Of a stretch of 41,839 nt of DNA, positions 34,346-41,839 are shown piece by piece. The first letter of the stretch is position 1. Each line of letters begins with the position of its first letter. A program made the position numbers and the translations under genes. The notes beneath the pieces are model-generated. The model saw only the letters and a list, made by a program, of their open reading frames with translations. It made no database searches and had not been told where the DNA came from. The stretch comes from Shewanella saliphila (GTDB taxonomy: Bacteria; Pseudomonadota; Gammaproteobacteria; Enterobacterales; Shewanellaceae): NCBI RefSeq assembly GCF_014648295.1, contig NZ_BMQV01000042.1, positions 1 through 41,839 on the forward strand, written 5' to 3'.

Positions 34346-35380
34346 ATGAGACACATCCTCTTGAGTTTGTTATTCGCCAGTATGGTTTCGAGCAGCGTCG
34401 TTGCTTCAGTAGAGCTTGATACCGCTAAACGGTTTAACCTTGACCCAAATAAAGCCCCGTCACAAAATTTTGACTTATCTAATTGGAAACTCACCTTACC
34501 GGAGCTTGCTAGCAAACAATCAGCCAAGGCGTTAGAAATCACCAAGCAACAACTCAGCGACCTCCAACAGCTTTTTGTGCATCCGCAATGGTTTTATAGC
34601 GATAAAAACACCGGCGCATTAGTGTTTGTTGCGCCTAATGAAGCGCCAACCACGCCAAATAGTAAAAATACCCGTAGTGAACTTCGCGCCATGTTGGCCG
34701 ATAAATATGATGAGCCTAAAAACAATTTTGTCGTGGCATCACACCCTAATGCCAACGAATACGGCGCGATTGGCGGGCAACTAAAAGCAACGCTATCAGT
34801 CGATAAAGTCAGCAGCAGTGGTAATGACAAAAAGAATGGTGCATTCGCAGTGGTCATTGGTCAAATTCATGGCTCAGATAATGAACCGCTTAAAATTGTT
34901 TACCGTAAATTGCCAGAGCACGAATATGGCTCTTTATCTTGGAGTTACGAGTTAAACCCTGAGCCAAAACGACAAGATGCTGTCGACAGTAATGGCAAAA
35001 AACTTCGCCAAGATATTCGTCATAATGTGTTTGGCAAATACAACCTGCGCCAGGGTGCTAGCGATCCAAAAGATGGCATTAAAATAGGCGAAATATTCGC
35101 GTATGAAGTAAATGTTGAAGGCGATACTATGAAGCTGACATTTACCAAAAAACCAGGCAGCGACAAACCCATCGTAAAGACCTTCGAGGTTAACCTCGCC
35201 CAGGGGAATTACCAGGGCAATAAAGTCGACCTAGGCTATAAAAATGATTGGATGTATTACAAAGCGGGCGTTTATAACCAATGTAATACCAATAAGAGCA
35301 GTTCAGATTGCCAATGGCGCGGCATGGAAGCAGGCGACTACGCACAAGCGAGCTTTTATCAACTTGAGTTAAAGCAGTAA
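34346..35380 (+). CDS. PL7-family alginate lyase
   Basis: A 344-residue secreted lyase with a Sec signal peptide (to about residue 21). All three conserved PL7 motifs are present: TRSELRAM (RSEL at 110-113), the QIH active-site strand (173-175) and YYKAGVYNQ (304-312), giving the catalytic Arg, Gln/His and Tyr set of the beta-jelly roll. PL7 enzymes cleave alginate by beta-elimination, and a QIH motif is usually associated with acting on polyG or mixed blocks. AGGGG 7 nt upstream supports the start. No alginate-uptake or further lyase gene is adjacent, so it is an isolated polysaccharide gene. Confidence 0.93.
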   Translation: MRHILLSLLFASMVSSSVVASVELDTAKRFNLDPNKAPSQNFDLSNWKLTLPELASKQSAKALEITKQQLSDLQQLFVHPQWFYSDKNTGALVFVAPNEAPTTPNSKNTRSELRAMLADKYDEPKNNFVVASHPNANEYGAIGGQLKATLSVDKVSSSGNDKKNGAFAVVIGQIHGSDNEPLKIVYRKLPEHEYGSLSWSYELNPEPKRQDAVDSNGKKLRQDIRHNVFGKYNLRQGASDPKDGIKIGEIFAYEVNVEGDTMKLTFTKKPGSDKPIVKTFEVNLAQGNYQGNKVDLGYKNDWMYYKAGVYNQCNTNKSSSDCQWRGMEAGDYAQASFYQLELKQ

Positions 35381-35735
35381 TTAACAAGTTGATGCTACTG
35401 AGTGATTTTTTGATACGACTTTTGAAGCCGAAGTACACTTTTTGAACTCAAAGTAGCAAATAGGTTTTAAAGTCTAGCATCACATACTATTTAACCATTC
35501 AGATAACAAATAAGCTCCGATACTATGGGGATTGGAGCGTTTAAAAAAGTGCTGAAACAATGCAAAAACCACTATTTAATTAGATAAAGGGTTTACTCTT
35601 TCAGCCCTTCTGGTTAAGTTATATACATGATTTTAATTAAGGAAAAATGGACTCTCCTTGATTGAATTGTGCATACCTTCAATATGGCACATCGCCAATT
35701 GGATAAAGTGAGTCTATATTAATTATTATAAGAAT
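35381..35735. other. AT-rich intergenic region
   Basis: 355 bp without a supported gene. A short hairpin GCTCC/GGAGC lies at 35514-35538. Otherwise I see only AT-rich sequence with no recognisable promoter. Confidence 0.4.
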
Positions 35736-36983
35736 ATGAACATAAAGTACTCAATCGCTCTACTGTTGCTAGTTTCCGCTTGCACCTCTAATACTTCCAA
35801 CCATAAAGAATTAGGCACTTGCTCTAATTTAAATGGTGCCGAAAATGACTGTTCCAAGACACTGAATAAGCTATCAGCGGCTAATCAAGATGGCGCTATT
35901 TTGATCGGTTTTGATTTACGTAAAATGAATAACAAAGATAAGCTCACTAAATACCTGGACCGTATTATATCAATTAATTTGAAAAATATAGAAAGTGGGA
36001 GAAGTTATGTTATTAATTTTAGTGGTAAAAATTTTGGATTGAAATCTGTAGAGCCTGGAGTTTATTGTTTAGATAAAGTAACAACTTATACGAATTTTTC
36101 TATTAGCCTTTGTGATATGAATGCCACTATTCCAGTCAATGCTGGAGAGATTAAAAATGCAGGTTATTGGCTTGCTGGAATCAATTATGATACGAATGAA
36201 GTCAAATTAAAGGTATTTGATAGAAACACAAAACATATAAATTTGTATGAAAATGCTACCCCATATTATGCTGACTTTGCTGAAAAATTATTAATAAGTC
36301 CATATTCTACAACTTTAGATTCAATTGAAGGTTATTGGTACACAGCAGAAGAAACCATAAAAACTTATTTATTTGATGAGAATGGAAGTTATTACAAAAG
36401 TAATGACCTGTATAATCAAGGTAATTTAACCTTAGGTGGAAATTGGTCTTGGGTAGATGGAGTTGGTAACGCTCGGTTAAAAAATAAGTATGGCTCTTTT
36501 AAAATGGTGGCGAAAAAAGATCAGCTAGTTGCCGTTTTTGAGAACATAAATGGACTTGGGACTCGCTGGGTCGCTTATAGGAACCCAGTTAGATTATGGG
36601 ATCTGAAAAATAATGGTGAGTCAGCGGTTGTTCAGTATGATCGCAGTACTTTAGACAAAGTCGCAACACAAACAAATAAAAGTATCTATATCGAAATAGA
36701 GTACAACTCATCAGAGTCGACACATATGCCTAGAATTGGCAAAGTAGTCTTTATGAGACCTCATGAGCAGCACGTCGTAAAATCAAATATAACTTTAGAA
36801 CAAGAAAGTGAAATATTGAAGACGTTCTACAAATGGCGCTTTACAACAGAAGCCAAAAATCAAAAACTAACAATATGTATGATAACAGATGGATACCCAG
36901 CAGAGTGTTCGTCGCCTGATAACCAATCTATTATTTTTCAGTTAGGAAAAAAATACCCAATACATGGAATGGGATTCAAATAA
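35736..36983 (+). CDS. Orphan lipoprotein of unknown function, AT-rich
   Basis: A 415-residue lipoprotein (LLVSAC, Cys16). The mature part has several Cys (GTCSNL, NDCSK, VYCLDK, SLCDM), an Asn/Lys/Tyr-rich composition, and beta-strand-like segments with aromatic residues (SIEGYWYTAEETIKTYLFDENGSYYK, as in lipocalin-like or DUF-type domains). I recognise no family. Its AT-rich, AAA/AAT/TAT-heavy codon use differs from neighbours such as the alginate lyase, suggesting recent acquisition. The ribosome-binding site is weak. A strong hairpin lies downstream. Confidence 0.65.
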   Translation: MNIKYSIALLLLVSACTSNTSNHKELGTCSNLNGAENDCSKTLNKLSAANQDGAILIGFDLRKMNNKDKLTKYLDRIISINLKNIESGRSYVINFSGKNFGLKSVEPGVYCLDKVTTYTNFSISLCDMNATIPVNAGEIKNAGYWLAGINYDTNEVKLKVFDRNTKHINLYENATPYYADFAEKLLISPYSTTLDSIEGYWYTAEETIKTYLFDENGSYYKSNDLYNQGNLTLGGNWSWVDGVGNARLKNKYGSFKMVAKKDQLVAVFENINGLGTRWVAYRNPVRLWDLKNNGESAVVQYDRSTLDKVATQTNKSIYIEIEYNSSESTHMPRIGKVVFMRPHEQHVVKSNITLEQESEILKTFYKWRFTTEAKNQKLTICMITDGYPAECSSPDNQSIIFQLGKKYPIHGMGFK

Positions 36984-37007
36984 ATTCCCTAAACAAGAGA
37001 ACAAAAT

Positions 37008-37049
37008 GCTTTACCACGCTGTTTAACTCTCTTAAACGAGTGGTAAAGC
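37008..37049. other. Strong nested hairpin downstream of the orphan lipoprotein gene
   Basis: The outer stem GCTTTACCAC/GTGGTAAAGC (37008-37017 with 37040-37049) encloses an inner stem GTTTAA/TTAAAC. No T-run follows, so it may be a weak terminator or a 3' structure. Confidence 0.45.
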
Positions 37050-37114
37050 TATAAAGTTATCGCCAGTGTAGGCTATTACGTCAACTCAGCATTGGTATAA
37101 TCACCCAAAAACAC

Positions 37115-37519
37115 CTACCGTACCAAACGCATCAGTTCATTAACATCTAACACTGCAGGCTTTCTTTTAATGAGTTCACCTTTAGAGTTAAACAGAAAGA
37201 CTTCAGTCGATCCGGCATTATGCTTCGCAATAAACGCCTCGCCCTCTGGCGTTGCCGTTCTAGCAAGTAAAAAGAACACGTTATCGCCAAGATGATCACG
37301 GGCTTCATTCATTTGCTCGGTTTGGGTGATACTCGACACAAGGTTAGGATCGTAAACAAACACAATAGCAGGTTTACCCGTACCTATTTGCTCGAGATCT
37401 GATGTAAATCCCTTAGGCATTTGCGTAACGAGTAGGCTAAACAGCAACACGATTAACGCAATGATACCAATTGCAATCCAGGGCATTTTTCGCTTGGTGT
37501 TTGAATTCGCTTTATCCAT
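37115..37519 (-). CDS. Membrane-anchored thioredoxin-fold-like protein without CxxC
   Basis: A 134-residue protein with a basic N-terminus, one membrane span (residues ~13-33) and a periplasmic domain with the strand order of a thioredoxin fold (KPAIVFVYDPNL; NVFFLLARTATPEGEAFIAKHN; TEVFLFNSKGELIKRKPAVL). The position of the catalytic CxxC after the first strand is instead DPNLVS, and the protein has no Cys, so it cannot act as a thiol oxidoreductase. It may be a binding or scaffold variant. Fold assignment is by pattern only. Confidence 0.55.
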   Translation of the reverse strand: MDKANSNTKRKMPWIAIGIIALIVLLFSLLVTQMPKGFTSDLEQIGTGKPAIVFVYDPNLVSSITQTEQMNEARDHLGDNVFFLLARTATPEGEAFIAKHNAGSTEVFLFNSKGELIKRKPAVLDVNELMRLVR

Positions 37520-37869
37520 AATGATAGATCCCTCTTTTAACTAATAAATATAAAAGCCATAGTCTAAGCGGCCAACCTGAGCACTAGATTAAAATAGACT
37601 AAACAAACATACCTCTGCAGGTTATCTTTTAGTCTGCCCTAAAAATTCTTTTATCCAGAGCTCAGGTTAAATAATTTCAACTACTAACCCAAGGTTGTAT
37701 TCAATATTGTACAGCCGGTAATTGGTTTATTGACTACCACTAAATCTCAGATGACGTATCATCAAGCTTGCCATAATATGTCAGCACAGTTACAGTTCAT
37801 TATCTTATTGTTTTGCAATAAATGGCTCAATTGATTTTTAGCGTATTTATTTGAAGGGTTACTATTTTT
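37520..37869. other. Divergent intergenic region with a solo MITE-end-like sequence
   Basis: 350 bp between divergent genes, AT-rich. It contains the sequence at 37651-37669 that matches one end of the 198-bp element, and no gene. Confidence 0.5.
37651..37669. repeat. Solo end-like copy of the 198-bp element terminus
   Basis: TTATCCAGAGCTCAGGTTA differs at two of 19 positions from the end of copy B at 38535-38553. No second end lies 198 bp away on either side. Confidence 0.45.
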
Positions 37870-38358
37870 ATGGAACAAATATTTGAAAAATTGATGTATG
37901 CATCCCGCTGGATCATGGCGCCGATTTATTTGGGATTAAGCTTAGTCTTACTCGCCTTAGGCATAAAGTTCTTTCAAGAGATCTTTCACATCATCCCCAT
38001 TATTTTCACAATGGCAGAAGTGGATCTCGTGCTCGTTACCCTGTCACTCATCGACATCACCTTAGTCGGTGGTCTGCTGATTATGGTGATGTTTTCAGGT
38101 TATGAAAACTTCGTGTCACAGCTTGATGTCGGCGAAAACAGCGAAAAACTCAGCTGGCTAGGCAAGATGGACTCGGGCTCGCTAAAAAATAAAGTGGCCG
38201 CATCGATTGTCGCCATTTCATCAATTCATTTACTCAAAGTCTTTATGAATGCCGAAAACATCGAGAACGACAAAATAATGTGGTACCTACTCATCCACAT
38301 CACCTTTGTGTTATCGGCCTTCGCTATGGGATATCTGGATAAAATTACTCGTAAGTAA
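37870..38358 (+). CDS. yqhA: UPF0114 (YqhA-type) membrane protein
   Basis: A 162-residue inner-membrane protein with four predicted spans. It follows UPF0114 throughout (EKLMYASRWIMAPIYLGLSL; LVLVTLSLIDITLVGGLLIMVMFSGYENFVSQ; VAASIVAISSIHLLKVFM). No function is established. Its TAA stop (38356-38358) lies in the first bases of the adjoining 198-bp element, yet the length matches the family, so the insertion appears to have replaced only the end of the gene. GAAGGG upstream is somewhat distant. Confidence 0.9.
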   Translation: MEQIFEKLMYASRWIMAPIYLGLSLVLLALGIKFFQEIFHIIPIIFTMAEVDLVLVTLSLIDITLVGGLLIMVMFSGYENFVSQLDVGENSEKLSWLGKMDSGSLKNKVAASIVAISSIHLLKVFMNAENIENDKIMWYLLIHITFVLSAFAMGYLDKITRK

Positions 38359-38553
38359 CCTGAGATCGGGATATTAAACGCCTTTCAAACAGCCCTTTGC
38401 CCTGCTAACTGCGTTGAATCGACTTGCAATAGGCTAGCTATTGACGCGTCAATTCGCCTTGTTAGCAGAACAAATGACAAGCTTGAAAGTGAGAAAGGGT
38501 AACATGTTAATTTTAAATAGCATAAGTTCATCCCTTATCCCGAACTCAGGTTA
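38356..38553 (-). repeat. 198-bp MITE-like element, copy B (inverted relative to copy A)
   Basis: Ends TAACCTGAGATCGGGATA and TATCCCGAACTCAGGTTA are good terminal inverted repeats. The reverse complement aligns to 11149-11346 without gaps, same length, about 11 differences by eye, mostly near the ends. It overlaps the yqhA stop codon. Confidence 0.8.
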
Positions 38554-38572
38554 AGTAACCAGTCATACCCAA

Positions 38573-38604
38573 ATAAAAAACCCTGATACATCGCTGCATC
38601 AGGG
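38573..38604 (-). terminator. Terminator of the hipBA operon
   Basis: On the minus strand the stem CCCTGATGCA/TGTATCAGGG (one mismatched pair) is followed by TTTTTTATTT. It lies about 75 bp past the hipA stop. Confidence 0.8.
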
Positions 38605-38677
38605 CTTGTACAATAGATAGTAGTTTTGCAGACAAACTTAGAGCAAAAGAGTATTTGTAGATATATTGGCTTTATCT

Positions 38678-39982
38678 CTACAACTCAACAGTTTTAACTT
38701 CGGTTGCCATATCAAGATAGCGTTGGCACCTTACCATGAGTTGCTGCCGATAATCAGCCACAAAGGTATGTTCATCTTTATCCAGCGCAGGAAGCATCAC
38801 AATCACATCATCTATAACTTGCTCTATTTTGGTTGCCATCTTTGTTAAATTACTGACTAATAATGCTCGTGGAAAATTCAGTTCTTCTGCGAACGAAGCC
38901 AGTTGATAAGCATATATACGATTAGGGTCGAACTCATCATCAATAGCCATTGCCATCTCTTGCTCGAAATCCTTATACATTGCCACATTGACTAAGTCAT
39001 ACCACGGAGTCGGCACCATACCTGTGGGAGTCATAAAAAATGAGTAATTTTTACCGTGAGCATCTGCATTACCGCTAAGTAAATTAAATAAAGCCCACTG
39101 CAGCATATCTTGTTTAGCGGCAGCCGGATTAGTGCACTGACTAGCAAGGCTAAACAAGCGTACAAAACTAACCCCTTCTCGAATATTTCTCACATCACGA
39201 CCTGTACCAAAGTTGCGTTCATATTTTTTGCTAACACTAAAACCCAGCGCTTGGCAGCTATCAATCATGTGCCGTCTCAATACTTTTTGATGCTCTGGGA
39301 TATAACGACGGTCAAAGCGTTCAACACAAAGTGATTTATGCTGACCAAAATTGATAATTTCAACATGGGCAACGTTGTTATTGATAGCTTTAGCCAAGCG
39401 CATTGTCACAAATTCGTTAATCACTAAATGACGGTATTGTGCAAACTTCAAAATATGTGTGGATGCAAGAGTGCCATCTCCAAAGCCAAAGATCTTACCG
39501 TTATAAAACAGGTTTAATTTAGACTGCACCCCAGCGACTGACAGCCTTGGTTTTCCATCCCACACTTCCATTGGCCATAACTGCGGATCTTCAATTCGCT
39601 TGACCACTTCATCAGCACTGACTTCCCTGAATGTCGTTGAGGGTAGTAATGCCCCCTTAGGCAGAAAAGAGATAGCTCCAGCGGTATCAAGGCCTATACC
39701 ACGTATAAGCGCAAATGTGTTGCCGCGAGATACCCCTAGCGATTCAATTAAATATTCTAAGCCTTTATTTTCAGGTAATAGGTTGACTAAAAACATCGCA
39801 ATTTGATGACTGTTAGCGGTTCCCTCTAAAGGGATCATTGGCGAAATGGGGAAACCACCTTGTTGCCAACTATGAGAGTATTGGACCGTGAATGTCTCAG
39901 TCGCTGGATCAAATGACAGCTCACCAATTATCTGATCGCCCAGATGCATATCCAAAGTAAGTTTTTCAGCGGTACTCATCAT
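38678..39982 (-). CDS. hipA: HipA-family serine/threonine kinase toxin
   Basis: A 434-residue kinase of the HipA family. After the N-subdomain come the phosphate-loop-like VAGVQSKL (about 149-156), VERFDR (220-225), the catalytic loop LLSGNADAHGKN (Asp307, Asn312) and the metal-binding PWYDLVN (Asp329). All correspond to E. coli HipA, which phosphorylates glutamyl-tRNA synthetase and causes growth arrest and persistence. The ATG at 39982 overlaps the hipB stop by one base (TAATG), so translation is coupled; the GTG at 39991 is less likely. Its target here could differ. Confidence 0.93.
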   Translation of the reverse strand: MMSTAEKLTLDMHLGDQIIGELSFDPATETFTVQYSHSWQQGGFPISPMIPLEGTANSHQIAMFLVNLLPENKGLEYLIESLGVSRGNTFALIRGIGLDTAGAISFLPKGALLPSTTFREVSADEVVKRIEDPQLWPMEVWDGKPRLSVAGVQSKLNLFYNGKIFGFGDGTLASTHILKFAQYRHLVINEFVTMRLAKAINNNVAHVEIINFGQHKSLCVERFDRRYIPEHQKVLRRHMIDSCQALGFSVSKKYERNFGTGRDVRNIREGVSFVRLFSLASQCTNPAAAKQDMLQWALFNLLSGNADAHGKNYSFFMTPTGMVPTPWYDLVNVAMYKDFEQEMAMAIDDEFDPNRIYAYQLASFAEELNFPRALLVSNLTKMATKIEQVIDDVIVMLPALDKDEHTFVADYRQQLMVRCQRYLDMATEVKTVEL

Positions 39983-40218
39983 TAGTACCACCCACTCGAA
40001 TCAGCATCACTGGGCTGCGCCGCCAAAATGTTAATACCCAATCCATTAAGAATTTTGAAAACAGTTGAGAGATAAACATCTTCGCCTTTCTCAACACGGA
40101 TTAACGTCTTTTTAGTCACGCCACACAGCATAGCCGCCACATCTTGAGTCAGTGCCGCGTTGTTTCTGGTTTCTTTAATGAGTAAGCCTAAAGATTGTTG
40201 ATTAAGTGCAGATACCAT
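39982..40218 (-). CDS. hipB: HipB-family HTH antitoxin
   Basis: A 78-residue Cro/CI-type helix-turn-helix protein (LGLLIKETRNNAALTQDVAAMLCGVTKKTLIRVEKGEDVY), with a C-terminal strand (GINILAAQP) and a short tail ending DSSGWY. In HipB the tail is the degradation signal. It binds HipA and represses the operon. Four matched palindromes upstream are its likely operators. No strong ribosome-binding site is visible. Confidence 0.9.
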   Translation of the reverse strand: MVSALNQQSLGLLIKETRNNAALTQDVAAMLCGVTKKTLIRVEKGEDVYLSTVFKILNGLGINILAAQPSDADSSGWY

Positions 40219-40230
40219 AACGTTAGTCCA

Positions 40231-40400
40231 AAGTGTACATTGCTACACTTTAGCCCTGAATGCCTGATATTTCAACAGTGAAGTGTAACAACCTACACCT
40301 TATAGTGGTTTACTCTTTTGCTTTAGGTAAAAGTGTAACATAATACACTTTTATAATATCTAAGCTGTTAAATGAGTCAAAAGTGTAAGTTGTTACACCA
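40231..40400. promoter_or_regulatory. Array of four HipB-type operators, 50-bp period
   Basis: AAGTGTA-N6-TACACTT or close variants occur at 40231-40250, 40281-40300, 40331-40350 and 40381-40400. Copies 1 and 3 are perfect in both arms; copies 2 and 4 have small changes in the right arm (TACACCT, TACACCA). Starts are exactly 50 bp apart. Confidence 0.85.
40247..40275 (-). promoter_or_regulatory. Predicted hipBA promoter
   Basis: On the minus strand -35 TTGAAA (40275-40270), a 17-bp spacer and -10 TAAAGT (40252-40247). The -10 box overlaps operator 1, so HipB binding would block it directly. Confidence 0.5.
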
Positions 40401-40430
40401 TTTAATTGATTTTCTTGATGTGAATATCAA

Positions 40431-40466
40431 AATAAAAATGGGGCAGAATGTTAAATTCTGCCCCAT
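40431..40466 (-). terminator. Terminator of ccpA
   Basis: The perfect 12-bp stem ATGGGGCAGAAT/ATTCTGCCCCAT (40438-40449 with 40455-40466) is followed on the minus strand by TTTTATTTTG. Confidence 0.88.
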
Positions 40467-40514
40467 CTATTTTAGCTGTTATTCAGCATAACAAAGTCGT
40501 TGATGGTTAACACA

Positions 40515-41510
40515 CTACCCTTTAGTAAAAGGTACTGGTCGCGGTGTATTGTTATTTGATGGTGGCAGCGCTGGCAATACAATTTGCGGTTGATCACCCG
40601 TTAACGTTTTCAAAAACTCAACCATTTGGCTTATCTCTTCTTGATTCATTTTTTGACCTAGCTGTATGTCTGCCATGGTATTTACGGCTTCTTCTAAGCC
40701 CCATACGCTACCATCATGAAAGTAGGGATAAGTCAGTTCGATATTACGTAATGTTGGTACTTTAAATACAAATTTATCCGCTTCTTTACCAGTAACGCCT
40801 TTACGACCTTCTGCGGGATTATTGGTATGGAATGGCTTCACTAACCCCATTTTCATATACATAGTACCGCCCACGGCAGGACCATTATGACAACTGACAC
40901 AGCCTTTATTTTTAAATAATTGATAACCAGCCAATGCGTCGGCGCTAATCGCTTTTTGATCACCTTCCAAGTACTTATCAAATGGACTATTTGGCGTCAC
41001 TAAGGTTTTTTCAAACACGGCTATCGCATCAGTAATTCTATCGATATTAATCTCGTTAGAACCATAAACCCCATTAAAGCGAGCAATATAGGCAGGCATT
41101 GATCGAATAGTATCGACAGCAAGTTCGTGGGTATACCCCATCTCTTTAGGATTATTAATTGGGCCACCAGCCTGCTCTTTTAAGTCTGCAGCTCTGCCAT
41201 CCCAAAATTGCGCAAGCATGTAATCGGCGTTTAATACCGTAGGCGAGTTAATTGGCCCTTCTTGCCAGTTATGCCCAACGGATGTCGGTAATGCATCAAC
41301 GCCACCTAGCGATAAGTTATGGCAAGAGTTACACGAAATATAACCCGACATTGATAGTCTAGGTTCAAAAAATAACATTTTACCCAATTCAACTTTTTCG
41401 GGATTAGTTATGACAGCAGGTTTGATCACCTCTATCGGTTCACTGGCATATGAGGTTGAAATTGAAAACATGGATGCAATCATTAACGCAATTGAGGTTA
41501 ACTTCGTCAT
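40515..41510 (-). CDS. ccpA: Dihaem cytochrome c peroxidase
   Basis: A 331-residue periplasmic enzyme with a Sec signal peptide (to about YAS, residue 23). The two haem c sites are CNSCH (60-64, low-potential peroxidatic haem) and CVSCH (204-208, electron-transferring haem). Other hallmarks are SVGHNWQEG with His80, FWDGRAADL, the conserved VPTLRNIELTYPYFHDGS segment and Met279, a candidate axial ligand. It reduces hydrogen peroxide to water with electrons from cytochrome c, usually under microaerobic or anaerobic conditions. An FNR-like box lies about 210 bp upstream. It is monocistronic. Confidence 0.95.
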   Translation of the reverse strand: MTKLTSIALMIASMFSISTSYASEPIEVIKPAVITNPEKVELGKMLFFEPRLSMSGYISCNSCHNLSLGGVDALPTSVGHNWQEGPINSPTVLNADYMLAQFWDGRAADLKEQAGGPINNPKEMGYTHELAVDTIRSMPAYIARFNGVYGSNEINIDRITDAIAVFEKTLVTPNSPFDKYLEGDQKAISADALAGYQLFKNKGCVSCHNGPAVGGTMYMKMGLVKPFHTNNPAEGRKGVTGKEADKFVFKVPTLRNIELTYPYFHDGSVWGLEEAVNTMADIQLGQKMNQEEISQMVEFLKTLTGDQPQIVLPALPPSNNNTPRPVPFTKG

Positions 41511-41839
41511 AGCTAATAGCCTTATAAAATGAGTGGTTGAATTTCCGCCATCATATATGTGCTTTTTTGCTAAGTAATAATAATTAAAACCGATTGGGTC
41601 TATCTTATAACTAGATGCAATAAATGAGATTTAAGTCACTGTTTATTCTGAAAAATAAGCAATCATAGATTAATGTGATCTCGGTTCACTTTTAGGTTTG
41701 ATTTTGCATTTTTAAGTTGATATAGATCACGGTTAAATCTTGCTGCAAACAGCGAAAAACCTGCTTTTTAGGCCACATGGGACCGACTCCCATAAAAACG
41801 ATCGTATCAATGTTTCGATACTAGCGACTCATCACTCAA
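41511..41839. other. ccpA upstream region
   Basis: 329 bp to the window edge, AT-rich, without a supported gene. Besides the FNR-like box, GTGA-N7-TCAC occurs near 41675-41690, one base too long in the spacer for a good CRP site. Confidence 0.45.
41717..41730. promoter_or_regulatory. FNR/EtrA-like box upstream of ccpA
   Basis: TTGAT-ATAG-ATCAC differs from TTGAT-N4-ATCAA only at the last base. Oxygen-responsive control of ccpA fits the family, but the site is about 210 bp from the start codon. Confidence 0.45.

Noticed and set aside
41675..41690. CRP-like GTGATCTCGGTTCAC upstream of ccpA
   Set aside because: The spacer is 7 rather than 6 bases, so it is a poor CRP site; the FNR-like box nearby is better.

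Overview
The window reads as chromosomal DNA of a marine gammaproteobacterium, most likely Shewanella or a close relative. The pointers are a split-Soret-type c-type cytochrome with CRP-like sites, a CcpA-type dihaem peroxidase with an FNR-like box, a DUF2999 protein, a SatP acetate transporter, two c-di-GMP proteins, many lipoproteins and modest AT-richness. This assignment comes from remembered family resemblance, not from a search. I see no tRNA, rRNA, CRISPR array or intact insertion sequence.

Layout. 1-5.2 kb: a remnant of an alpha/beta-hydrolase gene, a divergent ArsR regulator/ArsP-type permease pair with two matching operators, a dual GGDEF-EAL protein, and a TauE/SafE exporter in operon with a flavin-reductase-like protein. 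5.2-11 kb: a small outer-membrane beta barrel, a peptidoglycan-binding lipoprotein built of Cys-delimited repeats, an APH-like kinase, a membrane diguanylate cyclase and a GcvR-like ACT protein. 11-16.1 kb: a 198-bp MITE-like element, satP, a ToxR-type membrane regulator with a small membrane partner, a Tat-exported split-Soret dihaem cytochrome with its lipoprotein, and a second, 265-bp MITE-like element. 16-27.8 kb: prolyl oligopeptidase, BCCT transporter, parvulin, S41 protease lipoprotein coupled to a small lipoprotein, DUF2999, a MarR/EamA pair with two palindromic operators, DUF1993, and a cold-shock-domain/excalibur fusion. 26.8-31.3 kb: an AraC regulator divergent from a Baeyer-Villiger monooxygenase, SDR and HSL-type hydrolase operon, which together look like a ketone/ester catabolic pathway. 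31.7-40.4 kb: an accessory-looking stretch with an AbiE-type toxin-antitoxin pair, methyltransferase, PL7 alginate lyase, an AT-rich orphan lipoprotein, YqhA, an inverted second copy of the 198-bp element and HipBA. The window ends in ccpA and its upstream region.

The most notable structures are: the wHTH-membrane regulator/partner plus Tat-exported split-Soret cytochrome and lipoprotein, a candidate little-described redox module; four HipB-type palindromes whose starts are exactly 50 bp apart; two 198-bp elements in inverted orientation about 27 kb apart; three iteron-like repeats in the AbiE promoter; and the long repeat lipoprotein. Functions are family-level inferences from motifs unless stated otherwise.
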